From Halarcobacter bivalviorum (lineage in GTDB: Bacteria; Campylobacterota; Campylobacteria; Campylobacterales; Arcobacteraceae): a DNA stretch of 64,000 bases. Below, piece by piece: positions 34,156-43,112 of this stretch (position 1 is its first letter; the number at the start of each line of letters is the position of its first letter). The position numbers were made by a program, and so were the translations under genes. The notes beneath the pieces are model-generated. The model saw only the letters and a program-made list of their open reading frames with translations, was not told the origin of the DNA and did not search any database. Location of the stretch: contig NZ_CP031217.1 in assembly GCF_003346815.1 (NCBI RefSeq), positions 434,001 to 498,000 of the forward strand. Direction: 5' to 3'.

Positions 34156-36150
34156 TTGAAAGTTTTTTTATTTATCTTATTAATTTTTACTTTTTCAACT
34201 GCTAAAAAAGACTTTTATTATGGTTTTATTGATTCAACAGGAGATCAAATCTCTCAAAAAAGAATCCAAGAAATAGAAGATGGCTTTGCAACAGTTAAAA
34301 ATGCGAGACAGCTATCAAAAGAAGGAAGGATTGACGAAGCATATACTCAAGTTAATGCTTTAAAACAATTAAATAAAATTCCTATTTTATACTCAGATAT
34401 TATCATCCTTTATTCAGAATTAGCTTTAAAGAAAAAATCTAAAAGATTAATAATAGAAGCTGCAAAAGAGTTAGAAAAAGCAATAAATGACTCAAGAATT
34501 CATGAAAATGATTTAGCTCGTGCTTATATGGTTTTAGTTGAATTAAAATTAAATACTAATAAAGTAGAAGATGCTAAATACTTTGCAAATATTATTGTAA
34601 ATAACTTTGAAAATGAAGTTATAAATGCTTATGGGAAAATCTATTTAGCGAAAGTTTATAAGTATCAAAATAATTATGATATGTCAATAAAAGTTTTATA
34701 TGAAGTACTTACAAAAACAACAGACTTACTTGTAGCGACTCTTGTTGCAGATGAATTATTTGATGTATATATTTTAAATGATCAAAAAGATAAAGCTTAT
34801 GAATTAATCTCTAAAGTTTTAGAGAAAAATATGGATTATTATGCAAAAGATTCTTTTTTAGCTTTAGAAAAAGTAAATAGACTTTTAAAAGCAAATATGC
34901 CAGAGTTTGCTGTAAAAATATTAGAAGAATTATTAAGTAGAACAGATAAGCCAGCTTCGATAGAAGATTTTAAATACAAATTAGCAGATATCTATATGAA
35001 AATGTATGATGGTTCTGATAAATATTTAATCAAAGCAAGGGAGTTATATAAAGATATAATTAATGATTTTGCTGGTGGAATTTATGCAGAAAAATCTAAG
35101 ATGTATATAGATGAAATTTTGATGAGACAAGGGATTTTAGAACCAGCAGCTGTTGCAACTAAATATCCTGATTCAGAAGCAATGCAACAGAAAGTTTTAG
35201 TGCAAGAACTTTTAAATCACAAAAAACAAGGTAAATATGATTTAATCTTAAAGTCAAAAAGAATTTATGTAAAAATTTCAAATACAATTGCACAAAGATT
35301 TGGTTATGAATCTGTAGATGCAATTTTTGATGAAGTTACTATTGATTTGATTAAACAATATCTAGCAAGTGGAAAATGCTTTTTATTAAATGAGGCATTA
35401 CAAACTGCAAGAAATGAGACTTTTCAACAGTTAGTTGAAGATGATACAACAAAAGATAAATTTTTTGAATGTTTAATTGAAGTACCTTATGAAAAAGCTT
35501 ATGAGTTATTAAAAGAGACTTTTACAACAAGTAGAAATGCAAATTTATATTTATATTTAGAGAGAATGGCTTTATCTTTACAAAACTATACTGATGCCAA
35601 AACTTTTTCGGCAAAAATTGATATGGTAGATGATAGAAATGTTTTAGAAAAAGAGTTCTTATATAGATTTTTAATAAAAAATACAGAAGGGGACTCTGTT
35701 TCTATGGATAAATTCTTTAACTATGCATATAGAAATAAAGAGTTTATTGATGCAAATGCTGATAAACCAATGATTATCGACTTTTATTACTATTATTATT
35801 TATATTTAGTAAAAAGAGAATTAAAAGACGAAGCAGAAGATGTTTTAAATAAATTATATGCAAAACAAAAAGAGAATAATGCATATATCTATTCTCCATT
35901 TGTTGAGTTAGAATTAGCAAAAATAGCACAAACAAATAACCAAAATGATAAAGCTTTAAAACTATTATTGGACTCTTTAGACTATACAAGAAGAATTAGT
36001 CCAAATGATTTAGCACAGGTATATTATGAAACAATACTTCTATATGAAGAGTTTAATAATAATATAAAAAAAGATGAATATATAAATAGATGTAAAGCAA
36101 TTGAAGGAACAAATAATAGTTTTTATAAAAAAATGTGTGATGAGATGTAA
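34156..36150 (+). CDS. secreted TPR-type protein, PflA-like candidate
   Basis: A 664-residue protein with a signal peptide (about 1-16) and helical-repeat pairs across its length (EDAKYFANIIVNNFENEVIN; GKIYLAKVYKYQNNYDMSIK; VELELAKIAQTNNQNDKALK). The C-terminus (YINRCKAIEGTNNSFYKKMC) contains two cysteines that might pair. Size and design fit the periplasmic spoke protein PflA of Campylobacter, and it lies between flhB and fliI inside a flagellar operon; similarity to PflA itself needs a search. TTG start, 3 bp after flhB. Confidence 0.72.
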   Translation: MKVFLFILLIFTFSTAKKDFYYGFIDSTGDQISQKRIQEIEDGFATVKNARQLSKEGRIDEAYTQVNALKQLNKIPILYSDIIILYSELALKKKSKRLIIEAAKELEKAINDSRIHENDLARAYMVLVELKLNTNKVEDAKYFANIIVNNFENEVINAYGKIYLAKVYKYQNNYDMSIKVLYEVLTKTTDLLVATLVADELFDVYILNDQKDKAYELISKVLEKNMDYYAKDSFLALEKVNRLLKANMPEFAVKILEELLSRTDKPASIEDFKYKLADIYMKMYDGSDKYLIKARELYKDIINDFAGGIYAEKSKMYIDEILMRQGILEPAAVATKYPDSEAMQQKVLVQELLNHKKQGKYDLILKSKRIYVKISNTIAQRFGYESVDAIFDEVTIDLIKQYLASGKCFLLNEALQTARNETFQQLVEDDTTKDKFFECLIEVPYEKAYELLKETFTTSRNANLYLYLERMALSLQNYTDAKTFSAKIDMVDDRNVLEKEFLYRFLIKNTEGDSVSMDKFFNYAYRNKEFIDANADKPMIIDFYYYYYLYLVKRELKDEAEDVLNKLYAKQKENNAYIYSPFVELELAKIAQTNNQNDKALKLLLDSLDYTRRISPNDLAQVYYETILLYEEFNNNIKKDEYINRCKAIEGTNNSFYKKMCDEM

Positions 36151-36152
36151 AA

Positions 36153-37457
36153 ATGGATATTGATTCATTATTAAATAGCATTGATTCTTCATCACTATCA
36201 ATTCCCTTTGGAAGAATTAAACATATCTCTTCTACTACAATAAAAGCTTCAGGTATAGAAGTAGCAGTTGGCGATATTGTACGAATTGAGTCTCAACAAC
36301 ATATTTATTCTGTTCTTGGAATGGTTGCTTCAATTGAATCAAATGATTTTACAATTGTTCCTTTCTCTTTTATTGATGGATTTAGAATCCATGATAAAGT
36401 TTTTTTACAAAAAGATGGATTATCTGTTGCCACTGGATATGGTCTTTTAGGTAGAGTTGTAAATGCTTTAGGAGAACCAATTGATGATAAAGGGAAAATT
36501 AAAGATTTAACAGAAAATTCTGCTATTAATAAAGTTTCTATGTCTCCTTTAGAAAGAGGAGTTATAGATGAAAGATTTTCAACTGGTGTAAAAGCTATTG
36601 ATTCTATGTTGACAGCAGGAAAAGGACAAAAAGTAGGTATTTTTGCAGGTTCAGGGGTTGGAAAATCAACTCTAATGGGAATGATTGTAAAAGGATGTGA
36701 AGCTCAAATTAAAGTAGTTGCTTTAATTGGGGAAAGAGGGCGTGAGATTCCTGAATTTATTCATTATAATTTGAATAATAATTTAGAAAATACAATTATA
36801 GTTGCAGCAACTTCAGATGAATCAGCTTTAATGAGAAAATATGGAGCATTTACAGCAATGGCAATTGCGGAATTTTTTAGAGATAAAGGGCATGATGTTT
36901 TATTGATGATGGATTCTGTTACAAGATTTGCAATGGCTCAAAGAGAGATAGGATTAAGTACAGGAGAACCTCCTGTAAGTCGTGGTTATCCACCTTCAGT
37001 TTTTGCTTTATTACCTCAATTGATGGAGCGTGCTGGAAATAATGCAAAGGGTTCTATTACAGCATTTTTTACAGTTTTAGTTGATGGGGATGATATGAAT
37101 GATCCTATTGCTGACCAAAGTAGATCAATTCTAGATGGACATATTGTTTTAACAAGAGATTTAACAGAACAAGGTTTTTATCCTCCTATAAATTTATTAA
37201 AATCTGCTTCAAGGGTTATGGATAAAGTTGTGAATGATGAACACTATAATTATTTTTTAAAGCTAAAAAGGGTATTATCACTAATAAAAGAGAATGAAGT
37301 TTTAGTTCGTGTAGGGGCATATAAGCCTGGAATGGATAAAGAACTAGACGATGCTCTTGCAAGAAAAGATAAAATTAGAACTTTCTTGACACAAGGTATG
37401 AAAGAACAGTATAATTTTAATGAAATAGTAGCGAAGTTTAAGGAGGTATTCCAATGA
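36153..37457 (+). CDS. fliI: flagellar export ATPase FliI
   Basis: FliI is the F1-beta-like ATPase of the flagellar export apparatus. The 434-residue protein has the P-loop GSGVGKSTLMG, the catalytic-Glu region GERGREIPEF, Walker B MMDSVTRFAMAQREIG, and STGEPPVSRGYPPSVFALLP. It overlaps flgL by 4 bp (ATGA). FliH, its holder, is encoded 21 kb upstream. Confidence 0.96.
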   Translation: MDIDSLLNSIDSSSLSIPFGRIKHISSTTIKASGIEVAVGDIVRIESQQHIYSVLGMVASIESNDFTIVPFSFIDGFRIHDKVFLQKDGLSVATGYGLLGRVVNALGEPIDDKGKIKDLTENSAINKVSMSPLERGVIDERFSTGVKAIDSMLTAGKGQKVGIFAGSGVGKSTLMGMIVKGCEAQIKVVALIGERGREIPEFIHYNLNNNLENTIIVAATSDESALMRKYGAFTAMAIAEFFRDKGHDVLLMMDSVTRFAMAQREIGLSTGEPPVSRGYPPSVFALLPQLMERAGNNAKGSITAFFTVLVDGDDMNDPIADQSRSILDGHIVLTRDLTEQGFYPPINLLKSASRVMDKVVNDEHYNYFLKLKRVLSLIKENEVLVRVGAYKPGMDKELDDALARKDKIRTFLTQGMKEQYNFNEIVAKFKEVFQ

Positions 37458-38809
37458 TTAGATCAACTTCAGAAACATTATTTAGATTAGAAAATTTAAA
37501 TAAAGAACAATTAAGAATTAGTTATCAAATTAGTAGTACAAAGAAACTACAATATGGTAGTGATGATGCAAATCTATTTACAAGAGATATTTACTTAGAT
37601 GATAAACTAAAAGTATATGAAGGTATCAAACTTCAAATAGAAAAAACTACTGCACAAAATAATGTATCAGATTCAACTTTAGCAGAAGTTAAAAACTTAC
37701 TTACTTATGTAAAGCAAGAGTTAATAAAAGCTAATAATGGTACTACTAGTCAAGATGCAAGAGAAGCAATTGCCGTAAACTTAAAAGGTGTAAAAGAAAA
37801 TCTTTATATGTTATCAAATGAACAAGTAGAAGGTGAGTATATTTATGCTGGTTCAGATTCTATGGTTAAACCTTTTGTTCAAGATGCTTCAGGGAAAATT
37901 ACATATCAAGGAGATAGTTTTTTAAGAAAAACTGCTGTTGAAGATGGTTCTTATAGAGAAAAAGGTGTAACTGGATTTGAGACATTTCTTTATACTGCAA
38001 GTTTTGGATTAAAAGGTGAAACTTTAGAGTTTGAAAAAACTGATAGAATTATTGACCAAGGAAGCTTTGAGTGGAAAATTGAAGCAGTAGTACCATCAAC
38101 AACTGCAACTTCACCTTCTTCTGTTCTTTCTTTTGATGCAAATGAACCATTAATGGATGAAAATGGTGTTGAGTGGAGATTAAACGCAGGTGGAACAGCT
38201 GTTGAAAATGCAGCAGGAGATTCTATTGCTGTAACTGGTACTGGACCATACAGTATTGATATGGCTGCAATAACTATTACTCCTGCAACAGCAACTGCAC
38301 CAACAGAACTTAGTAAAGTACAAATTGTTAAATATGACGAAGAGGGTACTAGAACAAATGAAGTATTAGCAGTAAAAGCTGGTGCAAATAAAGATTATGA
38401 AGTTGTTTTACCAAATGTAGATGGAACAAAATTTGAAGCAAAAGGTAATACTTTTGATGTTTTAGACAAAATTATTAATGCTTTAGAATTAAAAGATGCT
38501 ACAGGTAATACAATTACAAAAGATGAAGCAGATGCAGAATTAGCAGAAGCTTTAGATATGATTTCTTTATCATTTGATACAGCAAATACAGGACATGCAA
38601 AACTGGGTGGAAGAAATAAAGTATTTGAAATTTCATTAGAAAGAGTAACTTCTAAAATCACTCAATTTAGTATTATGTCACATGAGGTTGGAGCAGCAGA
38701 TTTAACAAAATTAGCTGTAGAAGCAAAAGCTCTAGAAGTAACATATACAGCTTTATATTCAACAATAAATAAAATGAACCAACTTTCTTTAGTTAATTTT
38801 GTAAGATAA
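37454..38809 (+). CDS. flgL: hook-filament junction protein FlgL
   Basis: A 451-residue flagellin-like junction protein: N-terminal helix RSTSETLFRLENLNKEQLRI with the start of the D0 region, and the FlgL/flagellin pattern LSNEQVEGEYIYAGSDSM near residue 120. The C-terminal helices (LTKLAVEAKALEVTYTALYS) resemble flagellin family ends. Its usual partner flgK and the flagellins are not in the window. An AGGAGG site precedes the ATG. Confidence 0.92.
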   Translation: MIRSTSETLFRLENLNKEQLRISYQISSTKKLQYGSDDANLFTRDIYLDDKLKVYEGIKLQIEKTTAQNNVSDSTLAEVKNLLTYVKQELIKANNGTTSQDAREAIAVNLKGVKENLYMLSNEQVEGEYIYAGSDSMVKPFVQDASGKITYQGDSFLRKTAVEDGSYREKGVTGFETFLYTASFGLKGETLEFEKTDRIIDQGSFEWKIEAVVPSTTATSPSSVLSFDANEPLMDENGVEWRLNAGGTAVENAAGDSIAVTGTGPYSIDMAAITITPATATAPTELSKVQIVKYDEEGTRTNEVLAVKAGANKDYEVVLPNVDGTKFEAKGNTFDVLDKIINALELKDATGNTITKDEADAELAEALDMISLSFDTANTGHAKLGGRNKVFEISLERVTSKITQFSIMSHEVGAADLTKLAVEAKALEVTYTALYSTINKMNQLSLVNFVR

Positions 38810-38821
38810 GCTAAAGTTTAA

Positions 38822-40939
38822 ATGAATTTAAGAAGAATTTTTTCTAAAGACCTATTTGTTGTTGCACTTTTTGTAGCAATATTAATGATTATTATTGTAC
38901 CCCTTCCAAAAGGGGTACTTGACTTCTTTTTAATTGTTTCATTATCATTATCTTTATTAATTTTATTAATTTCATTATATATTCAAAAACCTTCGGACCT
39001 TACAACCTTTCCTACAATCATATTAGTATTAGCACTATTTAGGCTCTCTTTAAATATTGCAACAACAAGGTCAATATTAAGTGAAGGCCATAATGGACCT
39101 GAATCTGTAAGTTCAATTATCTCTGCTTTTGGAGAGTTTGTTGTTGGTGGAAATATGGTAATTGGTATTATCGTATTTATCATCTTGGTATTAATCAATT
39201 TTATGGTTGTAACAAAAGGTGCAACAAGGGTTGCAGAAGTTACTGCAAGATTTACTCTTGATTCTATGCCTGGTAAACAAATGGCAATTGATGCTGATTT
39301 AAATGCAGGATTTATTGATGATAAAGAGGCACAAAAAAGAAGAAGAGAACTAATTACAGAAGCAAACTTTTATGGAGCTATGGATGGTTCTTCTAAGTTT
39401 GTTAAAGGTGATGCTGTTGCTGGTATCATTATTACTTTAGTAAACTTAATTGGTGGTTTATTAATAGGTTTATTCCAGCATGATATGTCTGTAACACAAA
39501 GTGGAGAGATTTATACAATCTTAACAATTGGTGATGGACTTGTTGCTCAATTACCTGCTTTAATTTTATCAACGGCAACAGCTGTTATTATTACTCGTTC
39601 AAATATGGATGAGGATAAGTTTGCTAATCAATCTGTTTCTCAACTTATCAAAGATTCTAAATCTTTAATTTTAGTAGGTATTGGTTTAATATTATTTGGA
39701 TTTGTTCCTGGTTTCCCTACGGGAATTCTAATGGTAATGGGTATTTTACTTGCAGGAATTGGATATACAATCTCTATGATTGAAGATGGCAAAGATAATG
39801 TTATAACAAGACTATTTTCTTCTACTGAACAAAAAACTAAAAAAGTTGATGAGAAAAGTAGTATTGAAGCACTAAAAGAGAAGAAAAAACAAGAAGCTAT
39901 TCCTGATGAAAAACAAGTAATGGAGAATATCATGAAAATGGATGTTCTTGAACTTAAATTGGGTATTAGACTTTTACAGCTTGTTCAAGGAAATTCAGAG
40001 CTACTTGATAAGATTAAAGCAATTAGAAAAACAATTGCAGCTGATTTAGGATTTATTATTCCTCAAATTAGAATTTCAGATGATGCAAATTTACCAACAA
40101 ATGAGTATGAACTTTATTTAAAAAGAATTCCTTTAGCAAGAGGAAGAGTTGAGGTTAATAAGCTCCTTGCTATGGGAGGAATACCTGGAAAAATCAAAGG
40201 TATTAATGTAAAAGAACCTGTTTTTAATTTAGATGCTGTATGGATTGATGAAGAACAAAAAGATGATGCTTTAATGAATGGGTTTACAGTTGTTGATGCA
40301 CCAACAATTATCTCTACACATATTTCTGAATTAATTAAAAAACACTCTGAAGATATTATTACAAGACAAGATATTGTTGATATTGTTGAAAGACTAAAAA
40401 AAGACTTCCCTATTGTTATTGAAGAGGCTATGAAAGTTACTTCTTATGGAACTTTATTAAAAGTTTGTAAAGATTTATTACATGAAAAAATTCCAATTGT
40501 GGATATGCTTACAATCATTGAAGCAATTGCAGATATTGCAGAATTTACAAAAGCACCAGATATTTTATTAGAACATGTAAGAAGTAAACTATATAGACTT
40601 ATTACAAATAGATTTAAAGATGATGATGGGACTTTACATATTATTACTATAAAACCAGAGATTGAACAACAGTTTGTTGGTAAACTTCAAGAGCAACATG
40701 GAGTTTCTCAATTAATGCTTTCAATTGCAGAAATAAACAATCTAGTATCTAAAACAAAAGAGTTATTAGAACATGTTGAATCAAAAGGTTTCTCAAAAGT
40801 TGCCATGGTTGTTGATCCAATGCTTAGAAAAAGAATTTCAGAAATTTATGAAAAATTTGGATTACAAGTTGCTGTTTTATCACATGCCGAACTTGATTCA
40901 CGAGCTAACTTTGCAATAGAAGGAACATTAGATTTCTAA
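38822..40939 (+). CDS. flhA: flagellar export protein FlhA
   Basis: FlhA forms a ring in the export gate and docks cargo chaperones. The 705-residue protein has about eight membrane helices in the first half, with the FHIPEP-like cytoplasmic segment LDSMPGKQMAIDADLNAG and the four-subdomain cytoplasmic part in the second half (MLRKRISEIYEKFGLQVAVL near the end). Length is standard. Its stop overlaps the start of a BatD-like gene (TAATG). Confidence 0.96.
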   Translation: MNLRRIFSKDLFVVALFVAILMIIIVPLPKGVLDFFLIVSLSLSLLILLISLYIQKPSDLTTFPTIILVLALFRLSLNIATTRSILSEGHNGPESVSSIISAFGEFVVGGNMVIGIIVFIILVLINFMVVTKGATRVAEVTARFTLDSMPGKQMAIDADLNAGFIDDKEAQKRRRELITEANFYGAMDGSSKFVKGDAVAGIIITLVNLIGGLLIGLFQHDMSVTQSGEIYTILTIGDGLVAQLPALILSTATAVIITRSNMDEDKFANQSVSQLIKDSKSLILVGIGLILFGFVPGFPTGILMVMGILLAGIGYTISMIEDGKDNVITRLFSSTEQKTKKVDEKSSIEALKEKKKQEAIPDEKQVMENIMKMDVLELKLGIRLLQLVQGNSELLDKIKAIRKTIAADLGFIIPQIRISDDANLPTNEYELYLKRIPLARGRVEVNKLLAMGGIPGKIKGINVKEPVFNLDAVWIDEEQKDDALMNGFTVVDAPTIISTHISELIKKHSEDIITRQDIVDIVERLKKDFPIVIEEAMKVTSYGTLLKVCKDLLHEKIPIVDMLTIIEAIADIAEFTKAPDILLEHVRSKLYRLITNRFKDDDGTLHIITIKPEIEQQFVGKLQEQHGVSQLMLSIAEINNLVSKTKELLEHVESKGFSKVAMVVDPMLRKRISEIYEKFGLQVAVLSHAELDSRANFAIEGTLDF

Positions 40940-42402
40940 TGAAAACAGTATTTAGAACTTTAACTATTTTCATTTTATTTTCTCTACAACTATTTTCAAG
41001 TGTAAACTTAAATTCTTCAAATTCTTTTATAAAAGGTGAGCCTTTTATTTTTGAGTTTGAAGTAAGTGGTAGTTCTATAAACTTTCCAAAGATAGAAAAA
41101 ATAGAAGATTATGTGGTACAAAACTTAGGTACTTCAAGGTCTTTACAAATTATTAATGGAAAATATAGTGAAAAAATAAGCCAAAAATTTCAAATTTTAC
41201 CTCAAAAAGAGTTTACAATTCCCTCTTTTATTTTTGAAATTGATGGAATAAAAATAGAGAGTACTTCAAAAAAAATATTAGAAAAAAAAGCAGATAAAAC
41301 TATCTCTGATAATTTTGATTTACAGTTAATCTCTTCTAAAAAAGAGGCTTATATTGGAGAAGAGATTTTATTAACTTTAATATTTAAGTATAAAAAAAAT
41401 CTTCAAATTACAAACTTAGGTTTTGAACCACCACATTTTGAAAACTTTTGGTATAAAAAAGTAGATACAAATAGAAGATATGAAGAGAATGAGTATATAG
41501 TTCAAGAACTAGAATATATTCTTTTTGCTCAAAAGAGTGGAAAAGTTGAGATTAAACCTCTTTCTATTATTGTTCAACAAGTAAAACAAGATTCAAGATT
41601 TGGTAATTTCTCTTTCTTAGGAGTACCTACTGAAAAGAAAATTTATTCAAATCCTTTAGAATTTGAGATTAAGGAACTTCCAGAAAATACAGATTTAATA
41701 GGTGAGTTTTTTATTAATTCAGAAATTGATAAGCAAGAATTAAAAGAAGGGGAAGCTTTATCTTTAAAACTTAATATCAAAGGAGTAGGGAACTTCGATG
41801 ATATTAAAGATTATACTTTAGAATTAAAAGATGCAATTATATATGCTAATAAACCTAAAATTGAAACAAAATATTCAACTGCAGGTTTAGAAGGAACTTA
41901 TGAGAAGATATTTTCTATAGTGCCAAATAGCTCTTTAATAATTCCAAGTTTTTCAATAAAATATTTTGATAAAAAGCAGAATAAAGTTATAGAAAAAAGA
42001 ACAAAAGAGTATAAAGTTCTTGTAAATAATATCAAAAATAAAGAAGAACCAATTTTAGAAAAAGCTGTAAAAAAAGAGCCTACAAAAGTTATAGAAAAAA
42101 GTAGTTCTTTTGAAGAAAAACTATTGTTTTTTCTTTTTGGTTGTTTTGTGACACTATTAATATTTGGTTTATTTACTTATGTTAGGATTTCAAAAAATAG
42201 GATAAAAAAAGATAATAATCCTTTAATCAAAAAAATAAAATCAAGTAAAAATAAAGAGGAATTATTAAAGATACTTCTTCCATATTTAAAGTATAATAGC
42301 GAACTTGATGAATTAATCTTTAAGTGTGAAAAAACAAACAAATTTAAAGAGATTAAAAAAACTATTATCTCTTTAGTTAAACAATTAGATATAAAAGGTT
42401 AA
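40939..42402 (+). CDS. BatD-like periplasmic/membrane protein
   Basis: The 487-residue protein has a signal peptide (about 1-20), tandem beta-rich domains (for example SFIKGEPFIFEFEVSGSSI; KKEAYIGEEILLTLIFKYKK; EGEALSLKLNIKGVGNFDD) with spacing typical of BatD, a membrane segment (about 395-417) and a Lys-rich cytoplasmic tail. BatD-like proteins usually occur with BatA, BatB and MoxR, none of which is here. It shares one base with flhA, so translation is tied to the flagellar operon, though a flagellar role is not shown. Confidence 0.75.
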   Translation: MKTVFRTLTIFILFSLQLFSSVNLNSSNSFIKGEPFIFEFEVSGSSINFPKIEKIEDYVVQNLGTSRSLQIINGKYSEKISQKFQILPQKEFTIPSFIFEIDGIKIESTSKKILEKKADKTISDNFDLQLISSKKEAYIGEEILLTLIFKYKKNLQITNLGFEPPHFENFWYKKVDTNRRYEENEYIVQELEYILFAQKSGKVEIKPLSIIVQQVKQDSRFGNFSFLGVPTEKKIYSNPLEFEIKELPENTDLIGEFFINSEIDKQELKEGEALSLKLNIKGVGNFDDIKDYTLELKDAIIYANKPKIETKYSTAGLEGTYEKIFSIVPNSSLIIPSFSIKYFDKKQNKVIEKRTKEYKVLVNNIKNKEEPILEKAVKKEPTKVIEKSSSFEEKLLFFLFGCFVTLLIFGLFTYVRISKNRIKKDNNPLIKKIKSSKNKEELLKILLPYLKYNSELDELIFKCEKTNKFKEIKKTIISLVKQLDIKG

Positions 42403-42404
42403 AA

Positions 42405-43112
42405 ATGAGATATTTAATAGTTTCATTATTATTTATAAACTCTTTATTTGCATATGAATTTTATGCAAAATTAGAGCCAGTTAATTCTTATGCAATTAAA
42501 TCTTCTGTTAGTGGAAAAGTTTTATTTGTAAATGATGAAATAGAAGGAAAAGAAGCTAATAATTCTAAAATTATTGAAATAGACTCTTATGTAGATAGAA
42601 TTGATTTAAAACAATCAAAAATAAAACTTAAAGCAATATCTGAAATGCTTGAGATTGAAGAGAAAAATTATAATAGAATGTTAAAAGTCTCTTCTAAATC
42701 AGGTTTTGAAAAAGATTCACAAAAATTAAAAGCTATAAATTATAGAACAACAAAAGCAGATATTGAAGTAAAAATAGCAAATTTAGAAGATAGTATTAAA
42801 AATAAACTTTTAAAAGAAAAAAATAGATATATCTATAATATTGCAGTAGAAGAAGGAGATTATGTTACTCCGGGTACTTTACTTTATGAAGCAAAGGATT
42901 TATCAAAGGGTAAATTAGAGATTTATGTTCCTATTGATGATATTGAAACAATAAAAAATAAAAATATCTATATTGATGGTAAAAAGAGTGATTTAAAACT
43001 TAATAAAATTTATGAAGTGGCAGACTCTAAACATATCTCTTCTTATAAAGTAGAAATAGTTATTCCCTCTCCAAAAATATTTTCTAGGTTAGTAAAAATT
43101 GAATTCAAATAA
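42405..43112 (+). CDS. periplasmic adaptor-like protein (HlyD/RND membrane-fusion-like)
   Basis: A 235-residue protein with a signal peptide (about 1-16). It shows lipoyl-like halves: NSYAIKSSVSGKVLFVND near the start and YNIAVEEGDYVTPGTLLYEA later, with a coiled-coil hairpin between (about 60-130). That arrangement is that of membrane fusion proteins, but it is shorter than most (about 350) and no pump or TolC gene is next to it. It follows the BatD-like gene by 2 bp. The closest partner would be the MFS protein two genes on. The role is unknown. Confidence 0.65.
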   Translation: MRYLIVSLLFINSLFAYEFYAKLEPVNSYAIKSSVSGKVLFVNDEIEGKEANNSKIIEIDSYVDRIDLKQSKIKLKAISEMLEIEEKNYNRMLKVSSKSGFEKDSQKLKAINYRTTKADIEVKIANLEDSIKNKLLKEKNRYIYNIAVEEGDYVTPGTLLYEAKDLSKGKLEIYVPIDDIETIKNKNIYIDGKKSDLKLNKIYEVADSKHISSYKVEIVIPSPKIFSRLVKIEFK

